Assembly: GCA_023388055.1 (NCBI GenBank)
Contig: JAEWGW010000046.1
Coordinates: forward strand, 62,001-126,000
DNA length: 64,000 nt
DNA from: Bacillota bacterium
Lineage (GTDB): Bacteria; Bacillota; Bacilli; Paenibacillales; NBRC-103111
Direction: 5' to 3'
Numbering within the stretch: the first letter of the stretch is position 1; each line of letters starts with the position of its first letter. The translations under genes and the position numbers were made by a program. Below the pieces are notes generated by a model. The model saw nothing but the letters and a program-made list of their open reading frames with translations, was not told the origin of the DNA and did no database searches. Shown piece by piece: positions 16,913 through 25,367 of the stretch.

Positions 16913-19207
16913 TCAGGTGGCCTTTTTTAGTTTGTCCACGATGCGGATGGCCCGGCCGCTTTCTTCGTCGGTGACCCGGCGTGGGCTGTATTTGGCTTTT
17001 TCGAAAAGCGTTAGCAGGTCATCCAGGTCCTTGGACAGCCAGACATCCTTGCGCTTCAGCCGCTCGATGGTTTCTCTTGCTGTTTCATAGTCGTGGATGG
17101 GAACTCCTCTGCGGCGGTAGACCTTGAGCATCCGGGTGTATTCGCTGACGATCCGTTGATCCGGGTTGTAGGAGCGTTTTACACCCAACAGCCTGCTTTT
17201 TTTGGCCCAGACGAGGATTTTCTTGCGGTACCACCAGACTGCTGCCCCGGCCAGAAGAACAACTGCTGCAATAACAGCTGCAACAAAAAAGGGATTTCTT
17301 TTGCCATCTGCCGGGTTTGCTGCTGTTTCGCCTGCGGCTGCACCATCAACCGGATCTGTAATCAGATCAGGCAGCGCGGTTTCCGAAGCCGGTGTATAGG
17401 CCGGCAAAGCAAAGCCGGATGTGGCTTCAAAAGGAATCCACCCATAGCCGGGGAAATACAGCTCAACCCAGGAGTGGGCATCCGAATTTCTAACGGTGTA
17501 TAAGCCCGAACCTGTTGTGTCGTTCGCGCCGTCCACGGGAAACTCCCCGAAGGACGGATCCTGGATATCCTGTTGGCCCGCGGTGTAGCCCTTAACCCAA
17601 CGGGACGGAATGCCCAGGGTCCTGCTCATTACCGCCATGGCCGAGGAGAAGTAATCGCAGTAGCCCTCTTTAACTTCAAACAGGAACCGGTCTACGAAGT
17701 CGCCGCTTTTGGCCAGCTCGGTCTGAGGCTCATTGGTATACGGGAAAGAGGTCTGCAAATACTGCACCAACAGCATGGCTTTGTCGTAAGGAGTGGCTCC
17801 TGTTGCAGTAATTTGCTGTGCCATTTGCCGGACTCTCTGAGGCAGGTCCCGGGGCAATTGGAGATACTCCGAAAATTGTGCCGGATTGGGCAAGGCGCCT
17901 GCAGAACGGAGCTCATCTCCGGTTGAGACGGGCATTTCCGATTCAATGATATAGGAGGTTGGATAATTATCACGGCGCGTATTGTTCCAACGAAGCTCCG
18001 TCTGCCGCGGCGCCCATCTGAGACGCTCGAGGCCGGAGGTTTCGTTGTTGATAGTCTCTACCTTGTTGATGGCATAGGCACCAAACAAAACCGGATACGC
18101 ATCATCCTCATTCAGCCGCTCCACTGTCTGCTTGACGGTCACAGTTTTCAGCTTGCTTACATTAAAACGCTGATCCTTAGCCAGAGGATTGCCCGGCACC
18201 ACAGGGCCGTTAGCGGCCTGTTTGTCCCCGTCACTCATCTCCCAGCCATTGCCGTTATAGTAAGAGCGGGTCTCTCCCCGCATGTAGGCCCGGTGAGTGG
18301 TATCCACAGTGAACACCGGCGAATAATCAAAGGTAAAGCTGCCTCCCAGACTACTGTCGTCCCTGCTGTAGCCTGATGATGAATTGGCGGAGGAGCCGAT
18401 TGTGAGACCGGCAATGGTTTTGCCGTACGCCGGGACCTCCTCTCCCTTCCACTGCTTATAGGCAGTATAGGGATCCGTAAGAATGGGGCGGATTGTAGGC
18501 ATTGCCGTTCCAGGAATCATCGTAATCCCCAGTAAAAGCAGGATAGTCGCGATGAGGGTAGCGGGATATTCCATCAAATACGCCCAGCCGTACGGATTTT
18601 TGCGTTTGACCTCGGCAAAGTGGCTAATAACCAAAAGCATTAGTCCGGAAAAGATGACCAGCGCGGTTTCTTCCCACAAGTGCAGGGTAGAGAAGGAATC
18701 TCTCGCAGCAAAAACCAGAACGGACAAAATCACGGTTATGCCGATTCTCCACCTGGACTTCAGCCACCAGGATGTAGCCCAATAGACGGCCCAAGCTCCG
18801 AGGCTGAACCAGATATAAGGATGGAGCTGCCAGAAATTATCGTACACCCAGTTGCCAAAATCCTGCCGGGAATGCACCTTATACAGTACAGGCTCATAAC
18901 CGCTGTAAATACCATTTACAAGTATCAGCGCCCATAACTGCACACATCTGCGCAGCCACATGTTCACTCTCGGAATAATATCGATGACAAAGCTGATCCA
19001 GAGGGATATTTGTACCATGGTAACCGTCTCCGGCCACCACATATTTTCCTCGGCTGCAAACCAGGAGACGAACTGGAGCAGAAAAAGCACGGTAAACAAA
19101 CATGTCAGCTTGCGGTGCCAATCCTGGGTCAGAAACACACGAAGAGATACCTTGCCTGCGTCGGTGCGGTTTTGCGCCTGTGTACTGGCTTCATCCATTG
19201 GACACAC
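16913..19207 (-). CDS. TgpA-type membrane transglutaminase-like protein
   Basis: A 764-residue membrane protein. Several N-terminal hydrophobic segments (DUF3488/TgpA_N) come first, then an extracytoplasmic transglutaminase core with the Cys in GYCDYFSSAM and the His in SDAHSWVELYFPGYGW. The usual acidic third residue reads Glu in PFEATSGF. A C-terminal membrane segment and a cytoplasmic DUF4129-like tail follow. The substrate is unknown; the family acts on extracytoplasmic protein. It overlaps the DUF58 gene by 17 bases and completes the common moxR-DUF58-transglutaminase set. Confidence 0.9.
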   Translation of the reverse strand: MCPMDEASTQAQNRTDAGKVSLRVFLTQDWHRKLTCLFTVLFLLQFVSWFAAEENMWWPETVTMVQISLWISFVIDIIPRVNMWLRRCVQLWALILVNGIYSGYEPVLYKVHSRQDFGNWVYDNFWQLHPYIWFSLGAWAVYWATSWWLKSRWRIGITVILSVLVFAARDSFSTLHLWEETALVIFSGLMLLVISHFAEVKRKNPYGWAYLMEYPATLIATILLLLGITMIPGTAMPTIRPILTDPYTAYKQWKGEEVPAYGKTIAGLTIGSSANSSSGYSRDDSSLGGSFTFDYSPVFTVDTTHRAYMRGETRSYYNGNGWEMSDGDKQAANGPVVPGNPLAKDQRFNVSKLKTVTVKQTVERLNEDDAYPVLFGAYAINKVETINNETSGLERLRWAPRQTELRWNNTRRDNYPTSYIIESEMPVSTGDELRSAGALPNPAQFSEYLQLPRDLPQRVRQMAQQITATGATPYDKAMLLVQYLQTSFPYTNEPQTELAKSGDFVDRFLFEVKEGYCDYFSSAMAVMSRTLGIPSRWVKGYTAGQQDIQDPSFGEFPVDGANDTTGSGLYTVRNSDAHSWVELYFPGYGWIPFEATSGFALPAYTPASETALPDLITDPVDGAAAGETAANPADGKRNPFFVAAVIAAVVLLAGAAVWWYRKKILVWAKKSRLLGVKRSYNPDQRIVSEYTRMLKVYRRRGVPIHDYETARETIERLKRKDVWLSKDLDDLLTLFEKAKYSPRRVTDEESGRAIRIVDKLKKAT

Positions 19208-20444
19208 CCCTTAATGCCGTCGGCAGCTCATCCAGCGTGCGGACCGCATAACCCATGTGGCCCATAGTCCGCAGCTGCCTGCACCACTCCGCCCCTTCCT
19301 CCGCATGGGGAGTCAGCCAGATATGGCAGGGCACCATTTGGCGCTGGTGGAGCCAGGCCATGGTTTTGAGAATACCCTCCCCCTTCTCGGGGCTGATAAT
19401 AATCATGCAGGTACCCGGCTCAAACAGTCTCACCCGGTCCTCAAGAACACGGAGCATGGGGTAGCTGCCGTCGGCTGAAACTTCGATAAGATGGTGGATC
19501 ATATTTTTGGTGCCGTTCTGAAAGCTCTTGGGTTCGAAATAGATGGAATCCGTTCCAACGGAGAGTAAACCCAGGTTGATTTCGCGGTTTTTGCCGTATT
19601 GAAACAGAGACGCCGCCACCGAAACGGCCAGCTCGAACTGGTCCGCATTCAGATAGCTTTTGGTCTGGCGGTCCAGGAGAACTACGGTTTTGGGCAGGGA
19701 TTCCTTCTCGAATTCCTTGGACTTCAGGGTCCCGGTACGGGCAGTGGCATTCCAGTGGATCCGGGACAGCCGGTCACCGTAGCTGTATTCGCGGACACCG
19801 TTGATCTGCGTGGTTTCGCGGTTGGCCTGGGTTGTAACCGTATGATGGTTAGCCCCCTTCATCAATCTGTGAAGCTGCTTCCACTCCTTGATGCGGGCAG
19901 TCTGGGGATACACCTTGAAGGAAACGGGCAGCTCCAGGGTTCCGGTATGCTCGAACAAACCGAACACATCCTTGGTGGAGCATGCGGTTTCTCCGAATTT
20001 GTAGAAGCCCCGCTTCAGGGGAGGCGTTACATATTCCAATTCTCCTTTGCGGCTCCAATCGGGAATTAATGATGCCTCAAAGTCATATTCGCTTCCGTTT
20101 TTGCGGAGGAGCCTATCCCGGACAAGCACGTATGGAACCGGCCAGAAGCCGGGAATTTGCACCTTCAGCTTAACCTTCACGGGGTTCCCCGCTTCAATTC
20201 CTTCATCGGCATGTTCGGTGCTGAGGAGCCGCTGTCCCTTGACCCGGCGGATGCCGCTCCATCTGCCCAGAACCAGATAGATGTTCAATACGAGAACGAT
20301 TACAAAAACCATCAGCGCCAGCTTGCCTCCCTGAAACAGGACAAACATCAGACTGGCCGCGAAGCAGCTAATCATAACCAGAGCTTTGTACGGGAACCGA
20401 TCCGGCTGGCGGACACTGGCTGGCGCGCGGGCGTTCATCTTCAA
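19191..20444 (-). CDS. DUF58 domain-containing protein
   Basis: A 417-residue protein with two N-terminal membrane segments (about residues 20-60). The DUF58 signature is YSYGDRLSRIHWNATARTG, and a vWA-like region (TVVLLDRQTK) follows. DUF58 proteins nearly always accompany a MoxR ATPase and are thought to be its client or partner. Its ATG overlaps the moxR stop by four bases, showing coupling. Confidence 0.88.
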   Translation of the reverse strand: MKMNARAPASVRQPDRFPYKALVMISCFAASLMFVLFQGGKLALMVFVIVLVLNIYLVLGRWSGIRRVKGQRLLSTEHADEGIEAGNPVKVKLKVQIPGFWPVPYVLVRDRLLRKNGSEYDFEASLIPDWSRKGELEYVTPPLKRGFYKFGETACSTKDVFGLFEHTGTLELPVSFKVYPQTARIKEWKQLHRLMKGANHHTVTTQANRETTQINGVREYSYGDRLSRIHWNATARTGTLKSKEFEKESLPKTVVLLDRQTKSYLNADQFELAVSVAASLFQYGKNREINLGLLSVGTDSIYFEPKSFQNGTKNMIHHLIEVSADGSYPMLRVLEDRVRLFEPGTCMIIISPEKGEGILKTMAWLHQRQMVPCHIWLTPHAEEGAEWCRQLRTMGHMGYAVRTLDELPTALRGVSNG

Positions 20445-21400
20445 CGCTCCAGCCGGACGGGCGCACGGACCTGCTGCATAACGGATTCCAGCACAGTGTT
20501 AACCGTGGCTCCCTCCATCCGTGCTTCCGCATGAAGGAGAATCCGGTGTCCCAGCACAAACGGAACCAGCCTTTTAACGTCATCAGGAATACAGAAGTCT
20601 CTTCCCTGCAAGAAGGCATACGCCTTGGCAGCCTGAACCAATGCGATGGCAGCGCGGGGACTGGCGCCCAAAAAGACGGACGGATGTTCACGGGTCTTGC
20701 GTACGATGGAGACGGCATATTCTCCTACCGCCTGATCCAGATGGAGCTCCCGCACCTTCCGCTGCAGCTCGAGGATTTTATCGGCAGTGGCAACAGGCTT
20801 CAGGGTCTCCAGCGGATGCCCTCCCGTTTGGGCAAAAATCATCCGCACCTCGGTTTCTTCATTGGGATAGCCCAGGCTGAATTTCATCATAAACCGGTCC
20901 AGCTGTGCTTCCGGAAGTACATAGGTTCCTTCAAAATCGATAGGGTTCTGAGTGGCCAGAAGCAGGAAAGGCTGCGGCAGCATGTATTGCTCACCGTCCA
21001 CTGTAATGTGGCGTTCCTCCATAGCTTCCAGCAATGCAGATTGGGTTTTGGTCGTGGCGCGGTTAATTTCGTCCGTCAGAAGAATATTGGTCATAATAGG
21101 GCCGGGGCGGAATAAAAAGGTTTCATTCTTGGGGTGAAAAATGGAAACGCCGGTAATATCGGTAGGCAGCAGATCCGGGTTGCACTGAACCCGCCTGTAT
21201 TCCCCATCAATGGATTTGGCCAGCGCTTTGATCAAAACCGTTTTGCCGGTGCCAGGAACGTCCTCCAAGAGCACATGTCCTCCGGCAAGAAGTGCGGTAA
21301 TCAATAGGCCGATCTCATCACTCTTTCCCATTATGCATGCTTCCAAATTGGATATGAGTCCTTGAAGTACGGACCGGTCATCTTGCAGAACAGCCTCCAT
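20441..21400 (-). CDS. MoxR-family AAA+ ATPase
   Basis: A 319-residue AAA+ ATPase. The Walker A is EDVPGTGKT (about residues 41-49), Walker B is ILLTDEINR, and sensor 1 is LLLATQNP. MoxR ATPases act as chaperones for maturation of protein complexes, usually through vWA partners. GGGAGGG lies about 5 bases before the ATG. First gene of a three-gene operon with DUF58 and tgpA. Confidence 0.93.
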   Translation of the reverse strand: MEAVLQDDRSVLQGLISNLEACIMGKSDEIGLLITALLAGGHVLLEDVPGTGKTVLIKALAKSIDGEYRRVQCNPDLLPTDITGVSIFHPKNETFLFRPGPIMTNILLTDEINRATTKTQSALLEAMEERHITVDGEQYMLPQPFLLLATQNPIDFEGTYVLPEAQLDRFMMKFSLGYPNEETEVRMIFAQTGGHPLETLKPVATADKILELQRKVRELHLDQAVGEYAVSIVRKTREHPSVFLGASPRAAIALVQAAKAYAFLQGRDFCIPDDVKRLVPFVLGHRILLHAEARMEGATVNTVLESVMQQVRAPVRLER

Positions 21401-21561
21401 GTGTACCCTCCCGTTGGTTTAGTTCGGTGAAAAGCGCCGTATCATACCCCAATTATATCATTTTTTTCTATTAGAGGTGGACTTCTAGTGTTTCATTCAC
21501 ATTACAAGTATAAGGAATCGTCTCCTCCTCTGGCAAACGTTAGGACACCTGGACGAGACAA

Positions 21562-21591
21562 TAAAAAAAATTCCCGCCTCAGCGGGAATTT
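21562..21591 (-). terminator. Terminator of the 66-residue gene
   Basis: A 10-base perfect stem (AAATTCCCGC at 21568-21577 with 21582-21591), a four-base loop and eight Ts on the minus strand. Confidence 0.9.
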
Positions 21592-21625
21592 CGGGTGGCA
21601 CAGGTCGATTGCCGACCGGCACAGG

Positions 21626-21826
21626 TCAGTATATCGCTTTTTCAAACATGCTGTACGAAGTCGGTACCACCACGCTGCGTCCCAGCCTGGATTTCACCAC
21701 GGGATAAACCTCGCTGTCCACCTCGCACAAAAGCCCGCGCCGCCTAACCAGAAAAACTGCTCCTGATTCAATCAATTCATCCAAGGTTGGCGCGTCATCC
21801 TTGTGCAAGACAATCCCCAGTTTCAT
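21626..21826 (-). CDS. Unknown 66-residue protein
   Basis: I do not recognise this family. The protein starts MKLGIVLHKDDAPTLDELI and is short, mixed alpha/beta in character, with an RRR patch in the middle and no membrane segment. Coding status is well supported: GGGGAGG lies 7 bases before the ATG, a near-consensus promoter with a cre-like site is 70 bases upstream, and a strong terminator follows 35 bases after the stop. It is a free-standing single-gene unit between moxR and the spoVA genes. Confidence 0.65.
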   Translation of the reverse strand: MKLGIVLHKDDAPTLDELIESGAVFLVRRRGLLCEVDSEVYPVVKSRLGRSVVVPTSYSMFEKAIY

Positions 21827-21895
21827 TTCTGATCCTCCCCGCGATCTTTATTGGGCGTGTAAACACGGCCTAGTGAACCAGTGCCTCCTAAGGTT

Positions 21896-21925
21896 ATTAT
21901 ATGCAGGGAATATTCATGTTTGCAA
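21896..21925 (-). promoter_or_regulatory. Promoter of the 66-residue gene
   Basis: Minus strand TTGCAA (21925-21920), 18-base spacer, TATAAT (21901-21896). Confidence 0.75.
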
Positions 21926-21934
21926 GCGTTTACA
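21921..21934 (-). promoter_or_regulatory. cre-like site (CcpA operator) over the -35 box
   Basis: TGTAAACGCTTGCA matches the cre consensus TGWAANCGNTNWCA at 13 of 14 positions and overlaps the -35 box. Binding there should repress in the presence of preferred sugars. Inferred from the motif. Confidence 0.6.
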
Positions 21935-21975
21935 TGTAAATTTGAGGTAAAGTTTTTAGTTGCGGAATAGATCGA

Positions 21976-22015
21976 CAAAAAGGCCGCAACACCGGCAAAA
22001 TCGGGCTGCGGCCTT
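21976..22015 (-). terminator. Terminator of the spoVA operon
   Basis: AAGGCCGCA pairs with TGCGGCCTT (22015-22007 with 21988-21980 on the minus strand) and a short T-run follows, just after the spoVAE stop. Confidence 0.85.
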
Positions 22016-22023
22016 CGACACTA

Positions 22024-22383
22024 TTATCCCTTGGGGCGGAAAAACAGGGCGGCCAGGAATGAAAAAATAATCGCCGCGGAAATACCGGCACTGGTTAGCT
22101 CGAAGATTCCCATGACAATCCCGATAAAGCCATGTTTGTCCGCATGCTCCAAGGCGCCATGCACCAGAGAATTACCAAAGCTGGTAATGGGAACTGTAGC
22201 TCCTGCTCCGGCAAACTTGACGAAGGGGTCATACCAGCCCAGACCGTCCACGATGGCGCCCAGCACCACCAGCGTACTCATGGTATGGGCGGGTGTCAGC
22301 TTCATAGCATCCATCATGATCTGTCCCAGTACACAGATAGAGCCACCCACCAGAAAAGCCTTGAGAAACATCATTGCATCCAC
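22024..22383 (-). CDS. spoVAE: SpoVAE (SpoVAEb-type) sporulation membrane protein
   Basis: A 119-residue membrane protein of the SpoVAC/SpoVAE fold: FLKAFLVGGSICVLGQ, GAGATVPITSFGNSLVHGAL and a final hydrophobic helix. It is part of the SpoVA channel that moves dipicolinic acid during sporulation and germination. I choose GTG at 22383, one base after the spoVAD stop, with GGAAGGGGGG about 6 bases upstream; this gives the usual family N-terminus. The longer frame to 22476 lies within spoVAD. Confidence 0.92.
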   Translation of the reverse strand: MDAMMFLKAFLVGGSICVLGQIMMDAMKLTPAHTMSTLVVLGAIVDGLGWYDPFVKFAGAGATVPITSFGNSLVHGALEHADKHGFIGIVMGIFELTSAGISAAIIFSFLAALFFRPKG

Positions 22384-22384
22384 A

Positions 22385-23401
22385 TTAATCCCCCCTTCCG
22401 CCTTCGATGGCGACAGCATGGGCAATACACGGAATGCTTTCTCCCTGCTGGTAGGATAACGGGGACAAGAGTGCACCGGTAGCTACCACCAGAATCTTAT
22501 TCAGCTTCCCTTCCGCCAATTGCTTGAGCAGATAGCCGTAGGTGACGGTGGCACTGCAGCCGCAGCCGCTTCCCCCTGCCTGGACATCCTGCTTTTCCCG
22601 GTCATAAATGAGAATGCCGCAATCCTGGAAGTTCATCTTGTCAATGGGGAAAGCATGCTGCGTAAACAGCTCCACCGCAATCTGATGGCCCACAGTGGCC
22701 AAGTCCCCAGTGATCACCAGATCATATTCATCCGGCTGCAGATTGAATTCGCGGAAGTGGGCTTCGATGGTGTTGACCGCCGCGGGAGCCATAGCTGCCC
22801 CCATGTTAAAGGGGTCCTTGATTCCCATGTCCACCACCTTGCCGATGGTGGCTCTTGTGACCCGCGGCCCTTTGCCCTGGGGAGCCAGCACGGAAGCGCC
22901 TGCACCGGTTACGGTAAACTGCGCCGTAGGCGGCTTTTGCGAGCCATATTCGGTAGGGTAGCGGAACTGCTTTTCCACCGTGCAGTTATGACTGCAGGTG
23001 CCGGCCATAACATGCTTCGCCGAGCCGGAGGAAACAAGCATGGCCGCTAACGCCAGTCCTTCCATTGCAGTGGAGCAGGCCCCGAATATGCCCAGATACG
23101 GAATTTCCAGCGTCCGTGCCGCAAAGCTGGAGCTGATAATCTGGTTCATCAGGTCTCCGCCTACGAAAAAGTTAATGCTCTGCTCATCCACACCGGCTTT
23201 CTTCAACGCCTGCTGAGCGGCGGTTTCCATCAGCTTCTTCTCCGCCTTCTCCCAGGTTTTCTCCCCTAACCGGGTATCGGGGAAGGCAACGTCGAAATGT
23301 TTGCCCAAGGGCCCGGCCGCTTCATCCGGACCAACAGCCGTGGCGGCTCCGATAATTACCGGAGGCCTGTCAAAATTCCAGCTTTGCCGACCCACCAGCA
23401 T
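22385..23401 (-). CDS. spoVAD: Stage V sporulation protein SpoVAD
   Basis: A 338-residue thiolase-fold protein, the soluble SpoVA subunit that binds dipicolinic acid. GIFGACSTAMEGLALA holds the Cys position of the thiolase fold, and the C-terminus reads LLSPLSYQQGESIPCIAHAV, typical of SpoVAD. The ATG at 23401 has GGAGG 9 bases upstream, overlapping the end of spoVAC; the TTG at 23410 sits on that ribosome binding site and is rejected. Confidence 0.96.
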   Translation of the reverse strand: MLVGRQSWNFDRPPVIIGAATAVGPDEAAGPLGKHFDVAFPDTRLGEKTWEKAEKKLMETAAQQALKKAGVDEQSINFFVGGDLMNQIISSSFAARTLEIPYLGIFGACSTAMEGLALAAMLVSSGSAKHVMAGTCSHNCTVEKQFRYPTEYGSQKPPTAQFTVTGAGASVLAPQGKGPRVTRATIGKVVDMGIKDPFNMGAAMAPAAVNTIEAHFREFNLQPDEYDLVITGDLATVGHQIAVELFTQHAFPIDKMNFQDCGILIYDREKQDVQAGGSGCGCSATVTYGYLLKQLAEGKLNKILVVATGALLSPLSYQQGESIPCIAHAVAIEGGRGD

Positions 23402-23406
23402 CGCAC

Positions 23407-23886
23407 TCAACCTCCATACGTAAAGATCCAGTGTAATAAGCCCACAAAAAAAGCGGCCACGGTGCCAAACACAATAACCGAACCGGCCAGCTTAAACATG
23501 TTGCCGCCCACACCCAGCACAAGCCCCTCACTCCGGTGCTCCAATGCCGCCGAGCACATGGAATTGGCGAAACCCGTCACCGGCACCGCGGAGCCCGCAC
23601 CGGCCCACTGGGCGATTTTGTCGTATACCCCGAAGCTGGTCAGAATGACCGAAATCAGGATCATCGTGGCTACCGTGGGGTTGCCTGAGGTTTCTTTGTC
23701 AAAATGGAGCCATTTCTCGTAAATGAAGGTAAAGCATTGCCCGATTACGCAAACCAAACCGCCCACAAAAAAAGCGCGCACACAGTTTTTGCCGATGGGC
23801 CGTTTAGGCGCAACCTGCCCGGCGAGCTTCTGGTATTCCTGCTGCTTTTTGGCCTTTTTCTGCGCGTCATAGCTTTGATTGGCCAT
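23407..23886 (-). CDS. spoVAC: Stage V sporulation protein SpoVAC
   Basis: A 159-residue membrane protein. A basic N-terminus (DAQKKAKKQQEYQKL) precedes RAFFVGGLVCVIGQ and GAGSAVPVTGFANSMCSAALE, and several hydrophobic helices follow. In B. subtilis SpoVAC acts as a mechanosensitive channel component for dipicolinate. The ATG at 23886 has AAGGAGG 6-7 bases upstream. The order DUF421-spoVAC-spoVAD-spoVAE is common in Bacillales with an abbreviated spoVA operon. Confidence 0.95.
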   Translation of the reverse strand: MANQSYDAQKKAKKQQEYQKLAGQVAPKRPIGKNCVRAFFVGGLVCVIGQCFTFIYEKWLHFDKETSGNPTVATMILISVILTSFGVYDKIAQWAGAGSAVPVTGFANSMCSAALEHRSEGLVLGVGGNMFKLAGSVIVFGTVAAFFVGLLHWIFTYGG

Positions 23887-23902
23887 GGTAACCCTCCTTC
23901 TG

Positions 23903-24628
23903 TCATTTCCGCCCGCGTATCTTGCGCCGATTGCCGGGAGGCTTGAACTTGTCCTTGTAGAAATCCGTATACATTCCCCCGTTTTCGTCCACCACGGCCA
24001 AAAACACATCATCCACCTTGGTTCCCGACTGTTGGAGGCGCTTGTCCAGCCACTGGCGGTTAAAGCCCAACGCGTCTAACCCCTCATCTTGAATCGTGCC
24101 GTCCATAATGACCGCCTGCGGCGGCCGGATGCGTTTAGGATGCTGGCCGATGTCCTTAGGGGTAAGGGGCTGGTTCTCCTCCTTCAGAAGCACACTCAAA
24201 TCTCCGCTGGCCTCCAGGACGGCAAATTCCACATCTGCCGGATTAAACACACTTTTGGTGCGCAGCTGCTCCAAAAGCTCATCTGTGGTGTAACGCTCCT
24301 TGCGGAGGTTCCGCTCGAGGATTTTGCCGGACTTGATGAAGACCGTCCCCTTACCCTCCAGAAGAACACGGATCATCTTGCTTTTCATAGCCAGCAGCTC
24401 GGCCAGCAGCGGGAAAGAGAACCACACGAACATGGCGATGACGCCATGCATATAGTCTGCCTCCACATCCGTAGACAAAAAGCCGGCCAAATCCCCGATT
24501 ACAATCCCCGTTATATACTCGAAAAAGGTAAGCTGGTTGATCTGCTTTTTTCCCAGAATGCGGGTCATCACAAAGAGCATGATCAGAGCGCCCACTGCTC
24601 GAATAGTAATTTGGCCCCATCCCAACAT
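23903..24628 (-). CDS. DUF421 membrane protein (YetF/YrbG-like)
   Basis: A 241-residue protein with three N-terminal transmembrane helices (about residues 7-90, including FFEYITGIVIGDLAG) and a cytoplasmic DUF421 domain (LRTKSVFNPADVEFAVLEASGDLSVLLK). YetF and related proteins are sporulation- or spore-membrane-associated in Bacillus, and DUF421 genes accompany germination-modifying spoVA operons. The ATG at 24628 has AAGGAGG 6 bases upstream. First gene of the spoVA operon, 16 bases ahead of spoVAC. Confidence 0.88.
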   Translation of the reverse strand: MLGWGQITIRAVGALIMLFVMTRILGKKQINQLTFFEYITGIVIGDLAGFLSTDVEADYMHGVIAMFVWFSFPLLAELLAMKSKMIRVLLEGKGTVFIKSGKILERNLRKERYTTDELLEQLRTKSVFNPADVEFAVLEASGDLSVLLKEENQPLTPKDIGQHPKRIRPPQAVIMDGTIQDEGLDALGFNRQWLDKRLQQSGTKVDDVFLAVVDENGGMYTDFYKDKFKPPGNRRKIRGRK

Positions 24629-24666
24629 GTGTACCTCCTTCATTTCAAGCCCTGAGCCTCAAGACA

Positions 24667-24696
24667 AATTATGTGTAAAACTGCCGCAAAATATGA
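24667..24696 (-). promoter_or_regulatory. Candidate sigma-F/sigma-G promoter of the DUF421-spoVA operon
   Basis: Minus strand TCATA (24696-24692), 18 bases, CATAATT (24673-24667). This resembles the forespore consensus GHATR-N18-CATNHTA with one mismatch in each box. The location and the known forespore expression of spoVA fit; it is an inference. Confidence 0.45.
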
Positions 24697-24697
24697 G

Positions 24698-24752
24698 AAA
24701 AAAAACAAAAACCCCCGGAAACCGGACAGGCTAACCTGTCGATCTCCAGGGG
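24698..24752 (-). terminator. Terminator after the 25-residue peptide gene
   Basis: A two-part hairpin (outer CCCC/GGGG arms at 24752-24712, inner ACAGG/CCTGT) followed on the minus strand by TTTTTGTTTTTTTT. Confidence 0.85.
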
Positions 24753-24767
24753 CAACGCAATGTCGAT

Positions 24768-24845
24768 CTACATAAAAAGAAGCAGTACCAGCACCAGTAA
24801 AATAAATAAAACCAAGATTAAAATCATGGATTCTGAAGCTGCCAT
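24768..24845 (-). CDS. 25-residue hydrophobic peptide
   Basis: ATG at 24845 opens a 25-codon frame: a short polar start (MAASES) and then an unbroken run of Ile, Leu, Val and Phe to the end, one membrane helix. GGGAG lies 8 bases upstream, and the stop is followed within 20 bases by a strong terminator. It resembles the very short YjcZ/SspJ-type sporulation membrane peptides in character only; I cannot assign it. It lies between the Spo0E-like gene and the spoVA operon, all on the minus strand. Confidence 0.5.
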   Translation of the reverse strand: MAASESMILILVLFILLVLVLLLFM

Positions 24846-24912
24846 ATGCAAGGCTCCCATCTATACCGGAATACACGATATCCTATGCCGGGCGAATGGG
24901 AAGGGGAACCGA

Positions 24913-25110
24913 TCAGGCTAATCGAACGGATACGGAATCTTGCTGCCGCGCCCGCAGCTGGGCACGTTGAATGCTGACGATCAATCCATCCATCTCCTGG
25001 CTGACGGCAATAACACCAGGGTCACCCAGATTGCCATTCTTCTCGTCCACCAAACGGTACAGCCGAGTGGTGAGAGCTTCAAGGCGCTGGTGAATATCGT
25101 GATCCGGCAT
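24913..25110 (-). CDS. Spo0E-like aspartyl-phosphate phosphatase
   Basis: A 65-residue protein of two predicted helices. The second carries VIAVSQEMDGLIVSIQRAQ, matching the Spo0E family SQxLDxLI signature. Spo0E proteins dephosphorylate Spo0A-P and delay sporulation. AAAGGATG lies 9 bases before the ATG. The family is very short and divergent, so the assignment rests on this one motif and on the sporulation context. Confidence 0.6.
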   Translation of the reverse strand: MPDHDIHQRLEALTTRLYRLVDEKNGNLGDPGVIAVSQEMDGLIVSIQRAQLRARQQDSVSVRLA

Positions 25111-25301
25111 ACACTCACATCCTTTGTCGCATTATCCAACCCGTTTCTGCTAAGGACAGTATATGATGAAAGGAAAATGGACAACCGTGACGCATCTCAC
25201 ATTTGCCGAATGATCGGGAAACGGAGGTTGAAACGTTTATTTTTCGTCACAATTCATCCATATTTTTGAAGCTGCTGTCGAACCCACTTTTTTTTCCTGA
25301 A

Positions 25302-25350
25302 ATAAAAAAGAGGATTGCCTGGACAGCGGAGGTCCGCTTCCGGCAATCCC
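25302..25350 (-). terminator. Terminator after the class II aldolase gene
   Basis: GGATTGCC and GGCAATCC arms (25349-25312 on the minus strand, inner GCGGA/TCCGC helix) followed by TCTTTTTT, 18 bases past the aldolase stop. Confidence 0.85.
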
Positions 25351-25367
25351 GGTATAAGGAATCGTTA

